From an uncultured Verrucomicrobiota bacterium (GTDB lineage Bacteria; Verrucomicrobiota; Verrucomicrobiae; Opitutales; Opitutaceae), in the NCBI GenBank assembly GCA_946482165.1, contig CAMLQS010000037.1, positions 1 to 22,542 on the forward strand: a stretch of 22,542 bases of DNA. The letters are read 5' to 3'. The first letter of the stretch is position 1, and the number at the start of each line of letters is the position of its first letter. This document shows, one piece after another, positions 1 through 6,124 of this stretch. The translations under genes and the position numbers were made by a program. Below the pieces are notes generated by a model that did no database searches, was not told the origin of the DNA, and saw only the letters and a list, made by a program, of their open reading frames with translations.

Positions 1-46
1 GCCGGCGATGCCACGGGCACCCGGCGCCTGCCGGGACGCGTCCGCG
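1..46. other. Downstream flank of cysW with a small hairpin
   Basis: This short stretch follows the cysW stop on the minus strand. It contains a 6-bp inverted repeat, CCCGGC/GCCGGG, with a 4-nt loop at 20-35 and no T-run, so it does not look like an intrinsic terminator. Its GGGCACCC/GGGACGCGTCC-like wording resembles the GGGCG-TC-CCGCCC repeats elsewhere in the window, but the match is loose. The next operon gene, expected to be cysA, is not visible. Confidence 0.3.
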
Positions 47-955
47 TTACCGGCCATGAACGCGCCGCTCGAGAATGGTCTTGACGATCAAGGTGACGAC
101 CGCCAGGAGGGTCAGCAGCGTCGACGCCGCGAAGGCCGCCTGGAACATGTATTCGTTGTAGAGAATCTCCACGTGAAGCGGCAGGGTGTTGGTCTCGCCG
201 CGGATGTGTCCTGAAACCACGGATACGGCTCCGAATTCGCCCATCGCGCGGGCGTTGCAGAGGATGACGCCGTAAAAGAGACCCCACTTGATGTTGGGCA
301 GCGTGACCCGCCAAAACGTCTTCCAGCCGGAGGCGCCGAGCGTGATGGCGGCGTATTCCTCGTCGCTGCCCTGCTGCTGCATGAGCGGAATGAGTTCCCG
401 GGCGACGAAGGGGAAGGTCACGAAGATCGTCGCCAGCACGATGCCCGGCACGGCGAAGATGATCTTGAAGTCCTGCTCGACCAGCCACGCGTGGAGCGCG
501 GGAAACCAGGGGTTTTCCGCGTTGAGATAGGTGCCATACCAGCCCTGCGCGCCGAAAAGCAGCACGTAGATGAGGCCGGAGATCACGGGCGAGACGGCGA
601 AGGGCAGGTCGATGAGGGTGATCAGCAGGCTCTTGCCGGGAAACTTGAACTTCGCGATGCACCAAGCCGCGGCGACGCCGAAAACCAGGTTGGCGGGCAC
701 GGCTATGGCGGCGGTGATCAGCGTGAGCCTCAGCGCATGCATCCCATCCGGGTCGGCGAGCGCGGCGAAGTAGGCGCCGAAACCCCGGCGAAGCGCCTCG
801 GTGAAAACGGCGACGAGCGGCAGAAGGAGAAAAAGCGCGAGGAATCCGAGCGCGATCGCGGTGAGCGCGTAGCGCACCCACCGGGCGTCGCGCGTGGCGA
901 GCGGGCGGGCGGCATGCCCGGCGGGGCGGTTGAGGGAGGAGACGGCGGAGGCCAT
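47..955 (-). CDS. cysW: Sulfate/thiosulfate ABC transporter permease CysW
   Basis: One of the two inner-membrane permeases of the CysTWA sulfate importer; it pairs with CysT and the ATPase CysA to bring sulfate or thiosulfate into the cytoplasm. The 302-residue product has a basic N-terminus and then about six hydrophobic segments (first near residues 28-52). The binding-protein-dependent permease EAA loop is seen in the [19 protein letters not shown] stretch near residues 205-225. The [15 protein letters not shown] segment near 238-252 is typical of CysW rather than CysT. The ATG at 955 is preceded by a repeat-filled spacer and no Shine-Dalgarno core. The gene is last of the visible operon; the downstream cysA would be off the left edge. 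Family assignment is firm. Confidence 0.93.
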   Translation of the reverse strand: MASAVSSLNRPAGHAARPLATRDARWVRYALTAIALGFLALFLLLPLVAVFTEALRRGFGAYFAALADPDGMHALRLTLITAAIAVPANLVFGVAAAWCIAKFKFPGKSLLITLIDLPFAVSPVISGLIYVLLFGAQGWYGTYLNAENPWFPALHAWLVEQDFKIIFAVPGIVLATIFVTFPFVARELIPLMQQQGSDEEYAAITLGASGWKTFWRVTLPNIKWGLFYGVILCNARAMGEFGAVSVVSGHIRGETNTLPLHVEILYNEYMFQAAFAASTLLTLLAVVTLIVKTILERRVHGR

Positions 956-971
956 GGACGGAAAGGAGAGT

Positions 972-1067
972 TTAACGCAGAGACGCGGAGACGCGGAGGG
1001 AACGGAGGGGGATCTGATCGCGGAAACTCATCTTAGGCTCAGCGCCTCTGCGTCTCTGCGTTTTAAA
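972..1067. repeat. Inverted pair of GCAGAGACGC-type repeats between cysT and cysW
   Basis: Two copies of a short GC-rich repeat face each other. The first (972-999) begins TTAACGCAGAGACGC, and the second (1043-1067) reads GCCTCTGCGTCTCTGCGTTT on the plus strand. They can pair into a long imperfect stem in the cysT-cysW transcript. A third copy of the same family lies at 10562-10588. Similar wording is common between genes in several phyla; that is from memory and not checked here. Confidence 0.75.
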
Positions 1068-1074
1068 AGGCGGT

Positions 1075-1935
1075 TCAAATCGCGTGGTGGCGGCGGCTCC
1101 ATTTTTGGAGCAGGTTGATGACGAGCAGGAGCGCGAAGGACGCGACGAGCATCACCACGGCGATGGCGGTGGCGCCGGCATAGTCGTATTGCTCCAGCTT
1201 GGTGATGATGAGCAGCGGCGTGATCTCGGTGCGCATCGGCATGTTGCCCGAGATGAACACGACGGAACCGTATTCTCCGAGGGCCCGGGCGAAGGCCATG
1301 GCGAAGCCCGTGAGCAGCGCGGGAAGCAGCTGGGGAAAAATAACCCGCCGGATCGTTTGCCAGCGGTTCGCGCCGAGCGACGCGGAGGCCTCCTCGAACT
1401 CGGGCTCCAGTTCCTCGATGATGGGTTGGAGCGTGCGGACGACAAAAGGCAGGCCGATGAAAGTGAGCGCGATGAAAATGCCTATCTCGCCGAAGGCGAT
1501 TTTCACGGTCTCGCCGTCATTGAACAGTCGGGCGAACAAGGTGCCTTCGGCGAAAAGAGCGCCGATCCAGCCGTTGGGCGCGTAGAGCGCGGTGAGCGCG
1601 ATGCCCGCGACGGCGGTCGGCAGGGCGAAGGGCAGGTCGACCAGGGCGTCGACGACGCGACGGCCGGGGAACGGATAACGCACAAGCACCCACGCCACGA
1701 TGAGGCCGAAGAAGCAGTTGACCAAAGCCGCCGCGAACGAGGCCAGAAAGCTGATGCGATACGAGGCGACCACGCGCGGCGAGGCGACGGCCTCCCAGAA
1801 ATCCGCCCAGGACATGCCTGCGGTCTTGAGAAAGGCGGCCGAGAGCGGAAGCAGAACGATCAGGCTCAGGTAGGTGAGCGTGAGACCGAGCGACAATCCG
1901 AAGCCGGGTATGACGGAGCGGTGGGCGCGAGACAT
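1075..1935 (-). CDS. cysT: Sulfate/thiosulfate ABC transporter permease CysT (CysU)
   Basis: The partner permease of CysW. The 286-residue protein starts with the family-typical sequence [20 protein letters not shown] near residues 7-26, which runs into the first membrane segment. Further hydrophobic helices follow, with an EAA-type loop in [20 protein letters not shown] near 180-200 and the CysT-typical [18 protein letters not shown] stretch near 215-233. The length matches the family (about 275-290). The ATG at 1935 is the first in frame before the conserved N-terminus. Its leader is entirely a CT-rich repeat (1936-1970 on the plus strand), with no ribosome binding site visible. It is separated from cysW by 119 nt holding an inverted repeat pair. 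Confidence 0.93.
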   Translation of the reverse strand: MSRAHRSVIPGFGLSLGLTLTYLSLIVLLPLSAAFLKTAGMSWADFWEAVASPRVVASYRISFLASFAAALVNCFFGLIVAWVLVRYPFPGRRVVDALVDLPFALPTAVAGIALTALYAPNGWIGALFAEGTLFARLFNDGETVKIAFGEIGIFIALTFIGLPFVVRTLQPIIEELEPEFEEASASLGANRWQTIRRVIFPQLLPALLTGFAMAFARALGEYGSVVFISGNMPMRTEITPLLIITKLEQYDYAGATAIAVVMLVASFALLLVINLLQKWSRRHHAI

Positions 1936-1970
1936 TTGGAGCTGGGAGCGGAAAGATGGGAGCGGGGAGG
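1936..1970. repeat. GGGAGC-type purine/pyrimidine repeat forming the cysT leader
   Basis: On the plus strand this reads as repeated GGAGC/GGGAGCGG units; in the sense of cysT it is a CT-rich run (CCGCTCCC, AGCTCC) that abuts the ATG. The wording is close to the CT-rich leaders of the ketosynthase (16441-16479) and the second ACP (17743-17790) and to an in-gene copy at 13538-13576. Confidence 0.6.
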
Positions 1971-2010
1971 CGGCGGAAGGTGGTTCGAACGAAACGGCTC
2001 CGCCGTTCCG

Positions 2011-2823
2011 CTACAGATTTTGGGCGTAGGCGAGGAAGACGCGGTATTCGTCGAGAATCGTTTCGAGGGCGGTGACCATCGCGTCGATTTGCTTGTCGAT
2101 GGGGGAAAGCGCGGGCGTCTCGAAGATCAGGTCAAAGGGGCGCGGGCGTTGCCCGGCGGGCGCGGAAAGGACGCCGTCGAAGCAGGCCTCGATTTTCCCG
2201 TCCCGGGCGAGGAAGCCGTCGATTTTGGAGCGGTGATCGCGCGGGATGATGTAACTCGCCGAACGCAATGCGGGCTCGAGAAGGGCTTCGTTGAGCACAT
2301 GGCCGCGGGTGTAGCCGTAGACGCCCTCGGCGGTGTCGTCGGCGTGAAGGGTGATAATGCCGTCGAAGCGGGTGCGCGTGAGCTCGCGTTCGACGGCGCG
2401 GACTTCGGGCTGCGCGGAACCGCGCCAGAACTGGCGGTTCAGGTCGAGCCCGGCGCCGTTGGCGCGAGTGTCGCGCGAGTAGCCCACGGGATTGAGCAGG
2501 GGATAAACGGCCAGCTCGTAGCCGGTGGCGCGGGCGGGCTCGGCGGCGAGGCGTTCAAGAAAAGCGATGGGCGCCAACACGCTCGCGGGCTCGTCGCCGT
2601 GAAGGCCGCCGAAAATCGCCAGGCGGATCGGATCGTGCGAGGCGGGCGGGCCGGTGAAGACAACCCGCGGGATGAAGTAGGGCGCGTCCTCGAAATCGAA
2701 GGCGGCGGCGGACGAGGTCTGGAGGGAGGCGCCCAGCTCGCCAAGCGCGACGAGCGGCTCCAGCAGCACGCGAAGATCGCGCACGGGCCCGGAGCGGGTC
2801 GGGGAATTGGCGAGGTGGGTCAT
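2011..2823 (-). CDS. M14-family zinc carboxypeptidase / succinylglutamate desuccinylase-like protein
   Basis: A 270-residue predicted zinc hydrolase of the M14/AstE-AspA superfamily. Visible marks are the metal-binding GGLHGDEPA (HxxE) near residue 70, the NANGAGLDLNRQF-like stretch ending in DLNR near 120-130 that contacts substrate carboxylate, a third-ligand candidate in TLHADD near 155, and a likely catalytic glutamate in LIFETPAL near 235. Members remove C-terminal residues or acyl groups from peptides and amino acids; the substrate here is unknown. The open frame extends 25 codons further upstream, but that part translates a dispersed repeat (HGRDAHAT-like), so the ATG at 2823 is preferred. 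It sits between sbp and cysT in the sulfate operon, an unusual place that might link it to sulfur amino-acid or peptide recycling. That link is inference. Confidence 0.8.
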   Translation of the reverse strand: MTHLANSPTRSGPVRDLRVLLEPLVALGELGASLQTSSAAAFDFEDAPYFIPRVVFTGPPASHDPIRLAIFGGLHGDEPASVLAPIAFLERLAAEPARATGYELAVYPLLNPVGYSRDTRANGAGLDLNRQFWRGSAQPEVRAVERELTRTRFDGIITLHADDTAEGVYGYTRGHVLNEALLEPALRSASYIIPRDHRSKIDGFLARDGKIEACFDGVLSAPAGQRPRPFDLIFETPALSPIDKQIDAMVTALETILDEYRVFLAYAQNL

Positions 2824-2837
2824 GGGAGGTTTTGGAG

Positions 2838-2917
2838 TGGCATGGGCGTCTCGCCCATGGATCGGAGACCGGGGAGACGGGACGCCTCCCCGGCACACGG
2901 ACGGGACGCCCGTGCCA
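2838..2917. repeat. GGGCGTC-type dispersed repeat (HGRDARAT-encoding family)
   Basis: An 80-bp element with inverted ends, TGGCATGGGCGTC at 2838-2850 and GACGCCCGTGCCA at 2905-2917. It is made of two inner palindromic modules (GGGCGTCTCGCCC and GGACGGGACGCCC) and fills most of the sbp-M14 spacer. A second member lies at 15999-16050 inside a coding region. Translations of this family give MGVSPM and HGRDARAT-like peptides, which I remember as common in Verrucomicrobiota annotation. Confidence 0.8.
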
Positions 2918-2920
2918 CGT

Positions 2921-3922
2921 TTATTTTTTCAGGTAGATCCGGTCGAAGCTGCCGCCGTCGTCGAAGTGGTCCTTCTGCGCCTTGGCCCAGCCACCGAAGG
3001 CCTCGTCGATGGTGAAGAGCTTCACGGCGCCAAATTGGGAGGCGTATTTGGCGGCGGCCTTCTCGGAGACAGGCCGGTAGAAGTGCTTGCCGGCAAGATC
3101 CTGGCCCTCGTCGGAGTAGAGCCACTCGAGATAGGCGACGGCCAGCTCGGCGTTGCCCTTTTTCGCCGCGACTTTGTCGACCACCGCGACGGGCGGCTCG
3201 GCGAGGATGCTGAGCGAGGGGGTGACGAGCTCGAATTTGGCGGCGCCGAATTCCTTGATCGCGAGATAGGCCTCGTTCTCCCAGGAGATGAACACGTCGC
3301 CGATGCCGCGTTGCACGAAGGTGGTGGTGGAACCGCGGGCGCCGCTGTCGAGAACAGGGACGTTCTTGAAGAGCTTTTCGACGAAGGCCTGGGCGGCTTC
3401 GTCGGAGCCGCCTTCCTTGCGCTTGGCGTATTCCCAGGCCGCGAGGTAGTTCCAGCGGGCGCCGCCGGAGGTCTTGGGGTTGGGCGTGATGACGGAGATG
3501 CCGGGCTTCACGAGATCGTCCCAGTCCTTGATCGCCTTCGGGTTTCCTTTGCGGACGAGAAACACGATGGTGCTGGTGTAGGGCGAGGAGTTGTGCGGCA
3601 GGCGTGTTTGCCAGTCGGCGGGAAGCGAGCCGGCGTGTTTGGCGATGGCGTCGATGTCGCCGGCGAGGGCGAGGGTGACGACATCGGCATGGAGGCCGTC
3701 GATCACGGAGCGGGCCTGCTTGCCCGAGCCGCCGTGGGACTGCTTCACGGTGACGTCCTGGCCGGTCTTGGCCTTCCAATGCTTGGCGAAGGCGGCGTTA
3801 TACTCGACGTAGAACTCGCGCGTCGGGTCGTAGGAGACGTTGTGGAGCTCGCCGGGCTTGGCGAAGGCGGAGCCGGCGAGAACGAGCGCGGCGGCGAGAA
3901 CGGGGAAAAGGCGTAGTTTCAT
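2921..3922 (-). CDS. sbp: Periplasmic sulfate/thiosulfate-binding protein
   Basis: The substrate-binding protein that delivers sulfate or thiosulfate to CysTWA. The 333-residue precursor has a clear signal peptide (MKLR, a hydrophobic core to about residue 18, then AFA before Lys22). Family signatures follow: [14 protein letters not shown] near 29-42, [17 protein letters not shown] near 61-77, [11 protein letters not shown] near 79-89 and [19 protein letters not shown] near 147-165. The serine and glycine residues of these loops bind the oxyanion in the family. Sbp and CysP cannot be told apart by eye, so the symbol is provisional. It is first in the visible operon, 88 nt downstream of the Rrf2 regulator stop. 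A tandem 14-bp direct repeat lies upstream (3956-3986). Confidence 0.92.
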   Translation of the reverse strand: MKLRLFPVLAAALVLAGSAFAKPGELHNVSYDPTREFYVEYNAAFAKHWKAKTGQDVTVKQSHGGSGKQARSVIDGLHADVVTLALAGDIDAIAKHAGSLPADWQTRLPHNSSPYTSTIVFLVRKGNPKAIKDWDDLVKPGISVITPNPKTSGGARWNYLAAWEYAKRKEGGSDEAAQAFVEKLFKNVPVLDSGARGSTTTFVQRGIGDVFISWENEAYLAIKEFGAAKFELVTPSLSILAEPPVAVVDKVAAKKGNAELAVAYLEWLYSDEGQDLAGKHFYRPVSEKAAAKYASQFGAVKLFTIDEAFGGWAKAQKDHFDDGGSFDRIYLKK

Positions 3923-3955
3923 GACGGATACTTTCGTTTCGGGGGTTTCCGGGGG

Positions 3956-3986
3956 ACGGGATCAGGGAAACGGGATCTGGGAAACG
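3956..3986. promoter_or_regulatory. Tandem 14-bp direct repeat upstream of sbp
   Basis: Two adjacent units, ACGGGATCAGGGAA and ACGGGATCTGGGAA, differ at one base and are followed by a third start (ACG). They lie 34 nt upstream of the sbp ATG, between the regulator gene and the sulfate operon. The GGGAA/TTCCC cores echo those in the dyads in front of the Rrf2 gene, so a binding-site role is possible. A simple local duplication is equally likely. Confidence 0.35.
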
Positions 3987-4010
3987 TGCGGCGCGAGGCG
4001 ACGCGGGGTG

Positions 4011-4619
4011 TCAGATGGTATAATCGGGGAGCAGTTCGGAGAGCAGGCCCTCGACCGGCGCGAGGCGGCGGGCGGAGCCGGCGGAGGAACGGGAAGGCGC
4101 TCGGCGAGCGCGGGCATTGGCTTTCACCGGCAGGCCCCGGACGGAACCGCGCGGGGCGGCGAACGGGAGCGGGAGCGAATCGCGCCTCAGCTTGCGCAGC
4201 GTGACCTCCACGACGTCGGCGAGGGAGTAGCGGTCGAGGATGCCGGCGATGGCGTTGCGCACATCGAGCATGAGCATCCGCAGACCGCAGTGCTCCTCGT
4301 CCGGGCAACTACACTTCTCGTAAGCGGTGTGGCTGACGCAGCCAATGGGCGCCAGCGGGCCGTCGATGAAGCGCACGACCGCGCCGATCGTAATCTCCGA
4401 GGCGGGCCGGGCGAGGCGGTATCCGCCGAACTTGCCGCGCTGGGCGACGACGAATCCCGCCGCCTTCAGCTCCTGCATGATCTGCTCCAAAAATTTGGCG
4501 GGGATGAGCTCCTTGTCCGAAAGCTCGGTGACCTGCACCAACTCGCGCCCCACCTCGGCGGCTATGCCGAGATCGATCAGGGAACGAAGCGCGTATTCAC
4601 CTTTCTTGGACAGTTTCAT
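4011..4619 (-). CDS. Rrf2-family transcriptional regulator
   Basis: A winged-helix regulator of the Rrf2 family (IscR, CymR, NsrR relatives), 202 residues. The N-terminus MKLSKKGEYALRSLIDLG and the LIPAKFLEQIMQELKAAGFV recognition region (about 38-57) are typical, followed by the wing RGKFGGYRLARP (61-72). Cysteines at 94, 103, 105 and 111 sit where the family carries its iron-sulfur cluster, but the spacing differs from IscR, so cluster binding is possible rather than shown. The position directly upstream of the sulfate operon suggests sulfur control of the CymR kind. The C-terminal 55 residues or so are an Arg/Ala/Ser-rich extension beyond the usual 140-160 residue length. Two dyads in front of the start suggest autoregulation. 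Confidence 0.88.
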   Translation of the reverse strand: MKLSKKGEYALRSLIDLGIAAEVGRELVQVTELSDKELIPAKFLEQIMQELKAAGFVVAQRGKFGGYRLARPASEITIGAVVRFIDGPLAPIGCVSHTAYEKCSCPDEEHCGLRMLMLDVRNAIAGILDRYSLADVVEVTLRKLRRDSLPLPFAAPRGSVRGLPVKANARARRAPSRSSAGSARRLAPVEGLLSELLPDYTI

Positions 4620-4628
4620 GGGACGATC

Positions 4629-4656
4629 TTAATCCCTACTGAACCACTAGGATTAA
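4629..4656. promoter_or_regulatory. Probable Rrf2-type operator, proximal dyad
   Basis: A 28-bp imperfect palindrome with ends TTAATCCC and GGATTAA (plus strand), 10 nt before the Rrf2-family ATG. Its CC...GG half-sites separated by a TA-containing centre resemble Rrf2/IscR type-2 sites in layout. Read on the minus strand it aligns with the second dyad (4670-4696) at most positions: both have CC, then AGTG, TT and GTAGGGA. It is AT-rich against a GC-rich background. Function is inferred. Confidence 0.6.
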
Positions 4657-4669
4657 CACGCGCAAGCTC

Positions 4670-4696
4670 TTTTCCCTACCTAATCACTGGGAATTA
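4670..4696. promoter_or_regulatory. Probable Rrf2-type operator, distal dyad
   Basis: The second copy of the proximal element, in the same orientation, starting 41 bp away (about four helical turns). Its cores on the plus strand are TTCCC and GGGAA. It falls between the stop of the PhnP-like gene (4704) and the Rrf2 start (4619), where the regulator's promoter must be unless the two genes are co-transcribed. No confident -35/-10 pair was identified. Confidence 0.55.
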
Positions 4697-4703
4697 GAGG
4701 AAC

Positions 4704-5486
4704 CTACAGTTCCACCCGCTGGCCATCATAGGCAAAGCCTTGCACATGAGAGCCAAGGGATTCCCCATAAACATGCGGAACCGCGTGGGCGACATGGGTC
4801 AAAAGAGCGCGCCGTGCGCCGACTTTCGCGGCTTCTTCCACCGCCTCGGAGATGCTCATGTGCGTGGGATGGGGGGCGGGACGGAGTCCATCCAACACGA
4901 GCAGGTCGGCTCCACGCGCCAGCTCGCGCGCATCCAAAGGCAGATACTTGCAGTCGGTGTAATACGCGAAACGGGCGCCGCTCCCCCGCTCCGTAAACAC
5001 CAGCCCGAGCGTCTCCACCTTCCCATGAGGCAACGAAGTGCTTTCGATTGTGCCTTCCGGCAGGTCCAGTCGGCCGGGCATGTTGCGGAGATCGAAGCGC
5101 GCGTAGCCGTCGGGTTTTTCGCCGCGCGGGGCAAAAGCGTAGGGAAATATCGCGCGCACGCGTTCCGCCCCCTCGGTGGAGCAGTAGACCGGCAGGCTCC
5201 CGTCCGGACGGTCGTCGCAGAATCGGCGCAAGTCGTCCATGCCGAGGATGTGGTCGGCGTGCCCGTGGGTGAGGATGAACAGGTCTATCTGCCGCAGACG
5301 GGCGCGCAGCGCCTGAATACGAAACTCCGGCGTGGCGTCGACCTGGATGCGAAGGCCGTTCATCACCACGTGGACGGAGGCCCTGGTGCGCTGATCACGC
5401 GGATCGGACGAGGCGCAAACCTCACAATCGCACGCGAGCATGGGCACCCCGTGCGAAGTGCCGGTGCCGAGAAAATGAATCTCCAT
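4704..5486 (-). CDS. PhnP-like metallo-beta-lactamase-fold phosphodiesterase
   Basis: A 260-residue metallo-beta-lactamase-fold hydrolase. It starts with the strand MEIHFLGTGTSHGVP and carries Cys19, Cys21 and Cys24 (C-x-C-x2-C), matching the structural zinc site of PhnP. The catalytic metal motif HGHADH is at 74-79, with further ligands likely in SLPHGKVE, YYTDCKY and the C-terminal LTHVAH. PhnP cleaves 5-phosphoribosyl 1,2-cyclic phosphate, but many relatives act on other cyclic nucleotides or unknown substrates, and no phosphonate genes are nearby. A specific function is therefore not claimed. The ATG at 5486 is set directly before the conserved N-terminal strand. It could read through into the Rrf2 gene 84 nt downstream. 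Confidence 0.85.
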   Translation of the reverse strand: MEIHFLGTGTSHGVPMLACDCEVCASSDPRDQRTRASVHVVMNGLRIQVDATPEFRIQALRARLRQIDLFILTHGHADHILGMDDLRRFCDDRPDGSLPVYCSTEGAERVRAIFPYAFAPRGEKPDGYARFDLRNMPGRLDLPEGTIESTSLPHGKVETLGLVFTERGSGARFAYYTDCKYLPLDARELARGADLLVLDGLRPAPHPTHMSISEAVEEAAKVGARRALLTHVAHAVPHVYGESLGSHVQGFAYDGQRVEL

Positions 5487-5643
5487 GACCCGGAAGCGAA
5501 GCGCCGACTCGCACCTTATGTCGAGGCGATGCGCCGTCTCCGCTACATGCGCGAAGCCACGGCGGCGGAAGAGGTTTCCTTTTTATTCGAAAACTGCGTT
5601 GACAGAGGCCGTTCAAATCTGCCCCTTCGTCCCTCCGTTTTTT

Positions 5644-5718
<75 letters not shown>

Positions 5719-5789
5719 TTTTCGGCCTGCTTGAGCCCCAAGCAGGCCTGTTCTTTCCGACCTCTAAGACAGCTTGGACGGCTCTAGCC

Positions 5790-5864
5790 GCCGGCGTAGC
5801 TCAACGGTAGAGCACCTGTTTTGTAAACAGGCGGTTGCGGGTTCGAATCCCATCGCCGGCTCCA
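5790..5864 (+). tRNA. tRNA-Thr (UGU), CCA encoded
   Basis: Acceptor GCCGGCG (5790-5796) pairs with CGCCGGC (5854-5860). The D arm is GCTC/GAGC, anticodon stem CCTGT/ACAGG encloses TTTGTAA with TGT read as threonine, and the T loop is TTCGAAT. The T stem has one C-A mismatch and one G-T wobble. Discriminator T at 5861 is followed by encoded CCA. Confidence 0.94.
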
Positions 5865-5889
5865 GCCTCCGCTCGCTACACGAGCTTCG

Positions 5890-5900
5890 GCCGGCGTAGC
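5890..5900 (+). repeat. 11-bp copy of the tRNA-Thr 5' end
   Basis: GCCGGCGTAGC here is identical to the first 11 bases of tRNA-Thr and starts exactly 100 bp after it. It is embedded in a CGCTACACGAGCTTCGGCCGG-type stretch that looks like a dispersed repeat in its own right, so the match may be chance or a small duplication. There is no second half of a tRNA. Confidence 0.35.
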
Positions 5901-5954
5901 CCACGCGGACGAATCCCTTGATGATCCGCCCACGCTGTCCCCCTCGTTTTCCAC

Positions 5955-6028
5955 TGCTCGATGGTGTAATGGTAGCACAAGCGACTCTGACTCGCTTTGT
6001 CTAGGTTCGAGTCCTAGTCGGGCAGCCA
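5955..6028 (+). tRNA. tRNA-Gln (CUG), CCA encoded
   Basis: Acceptor TGCTCGA (5955-5961) pairs with TCGGGCA (6018-6024). The anticodon stem AGCGA/TCGCT encloses CTCTGAC with anticodon CTG, and the T arm CTAGG/CCTAG has loop TTCGAGT. The U1-A72 pair and G73 discriminator match glutamine identity. CCA is encoded at 6026-6028. It is the last tRNA of the cluster, before the terminator. Confidence 0.94.
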
Positions 6029-6041
6029 CTTTAGGCAATAT

Positions 6042-6076
6042 ATCCCCTTAATCCTTAGTGATTATGGGGATTTTTT
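6042..6076 (+). terminator. Intrinsic terminator of the tRNA cluster
   Basis: A 12-position stem, ATCCCCTTAATC against GATTATGGGGAT, with a single T-T mismatch and a 6-nt loop, followed directly by T residues to 6076. It lies 13 nt after the encoded CCA of tRNA-Gln, so it should end the Lys-Thr-Gln transcript. It also separates the tRNAs from the convergent folC. Confidence 0.88.
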
Positions 6077-6124
6077 ATGCCAAGCGGAGTCCGCTCGGCG
6101 CCAACGTTGGCTCAGAAAGCCGGC

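Noticed and set aside
1084..3015. Long plus-strand open frame (643 codons) across cysT and the M14 gene
   Set aside because: It is a mirror of real minus-strand genes. The protein is rich in Gly, Glu and Asp with no domain, and the GC-rich codon bias of the true genes keeps stops out of this frame.
5599..5643. Promoter of the tRNA cluster from TTGACA at 5599-5604
   Set aside because: No -10-like hexamer is found at 16-18 nt spacing, so only the -35 match stands. Too weak to call.
6044..6069. Rrf2-type site in the tRNA terminator (TTAATCC and AGTGATTA are shared with the dyads)
   Set aside because: The shared words are short, and the sequence is fully explained as a terminator stem followed by a T-run.
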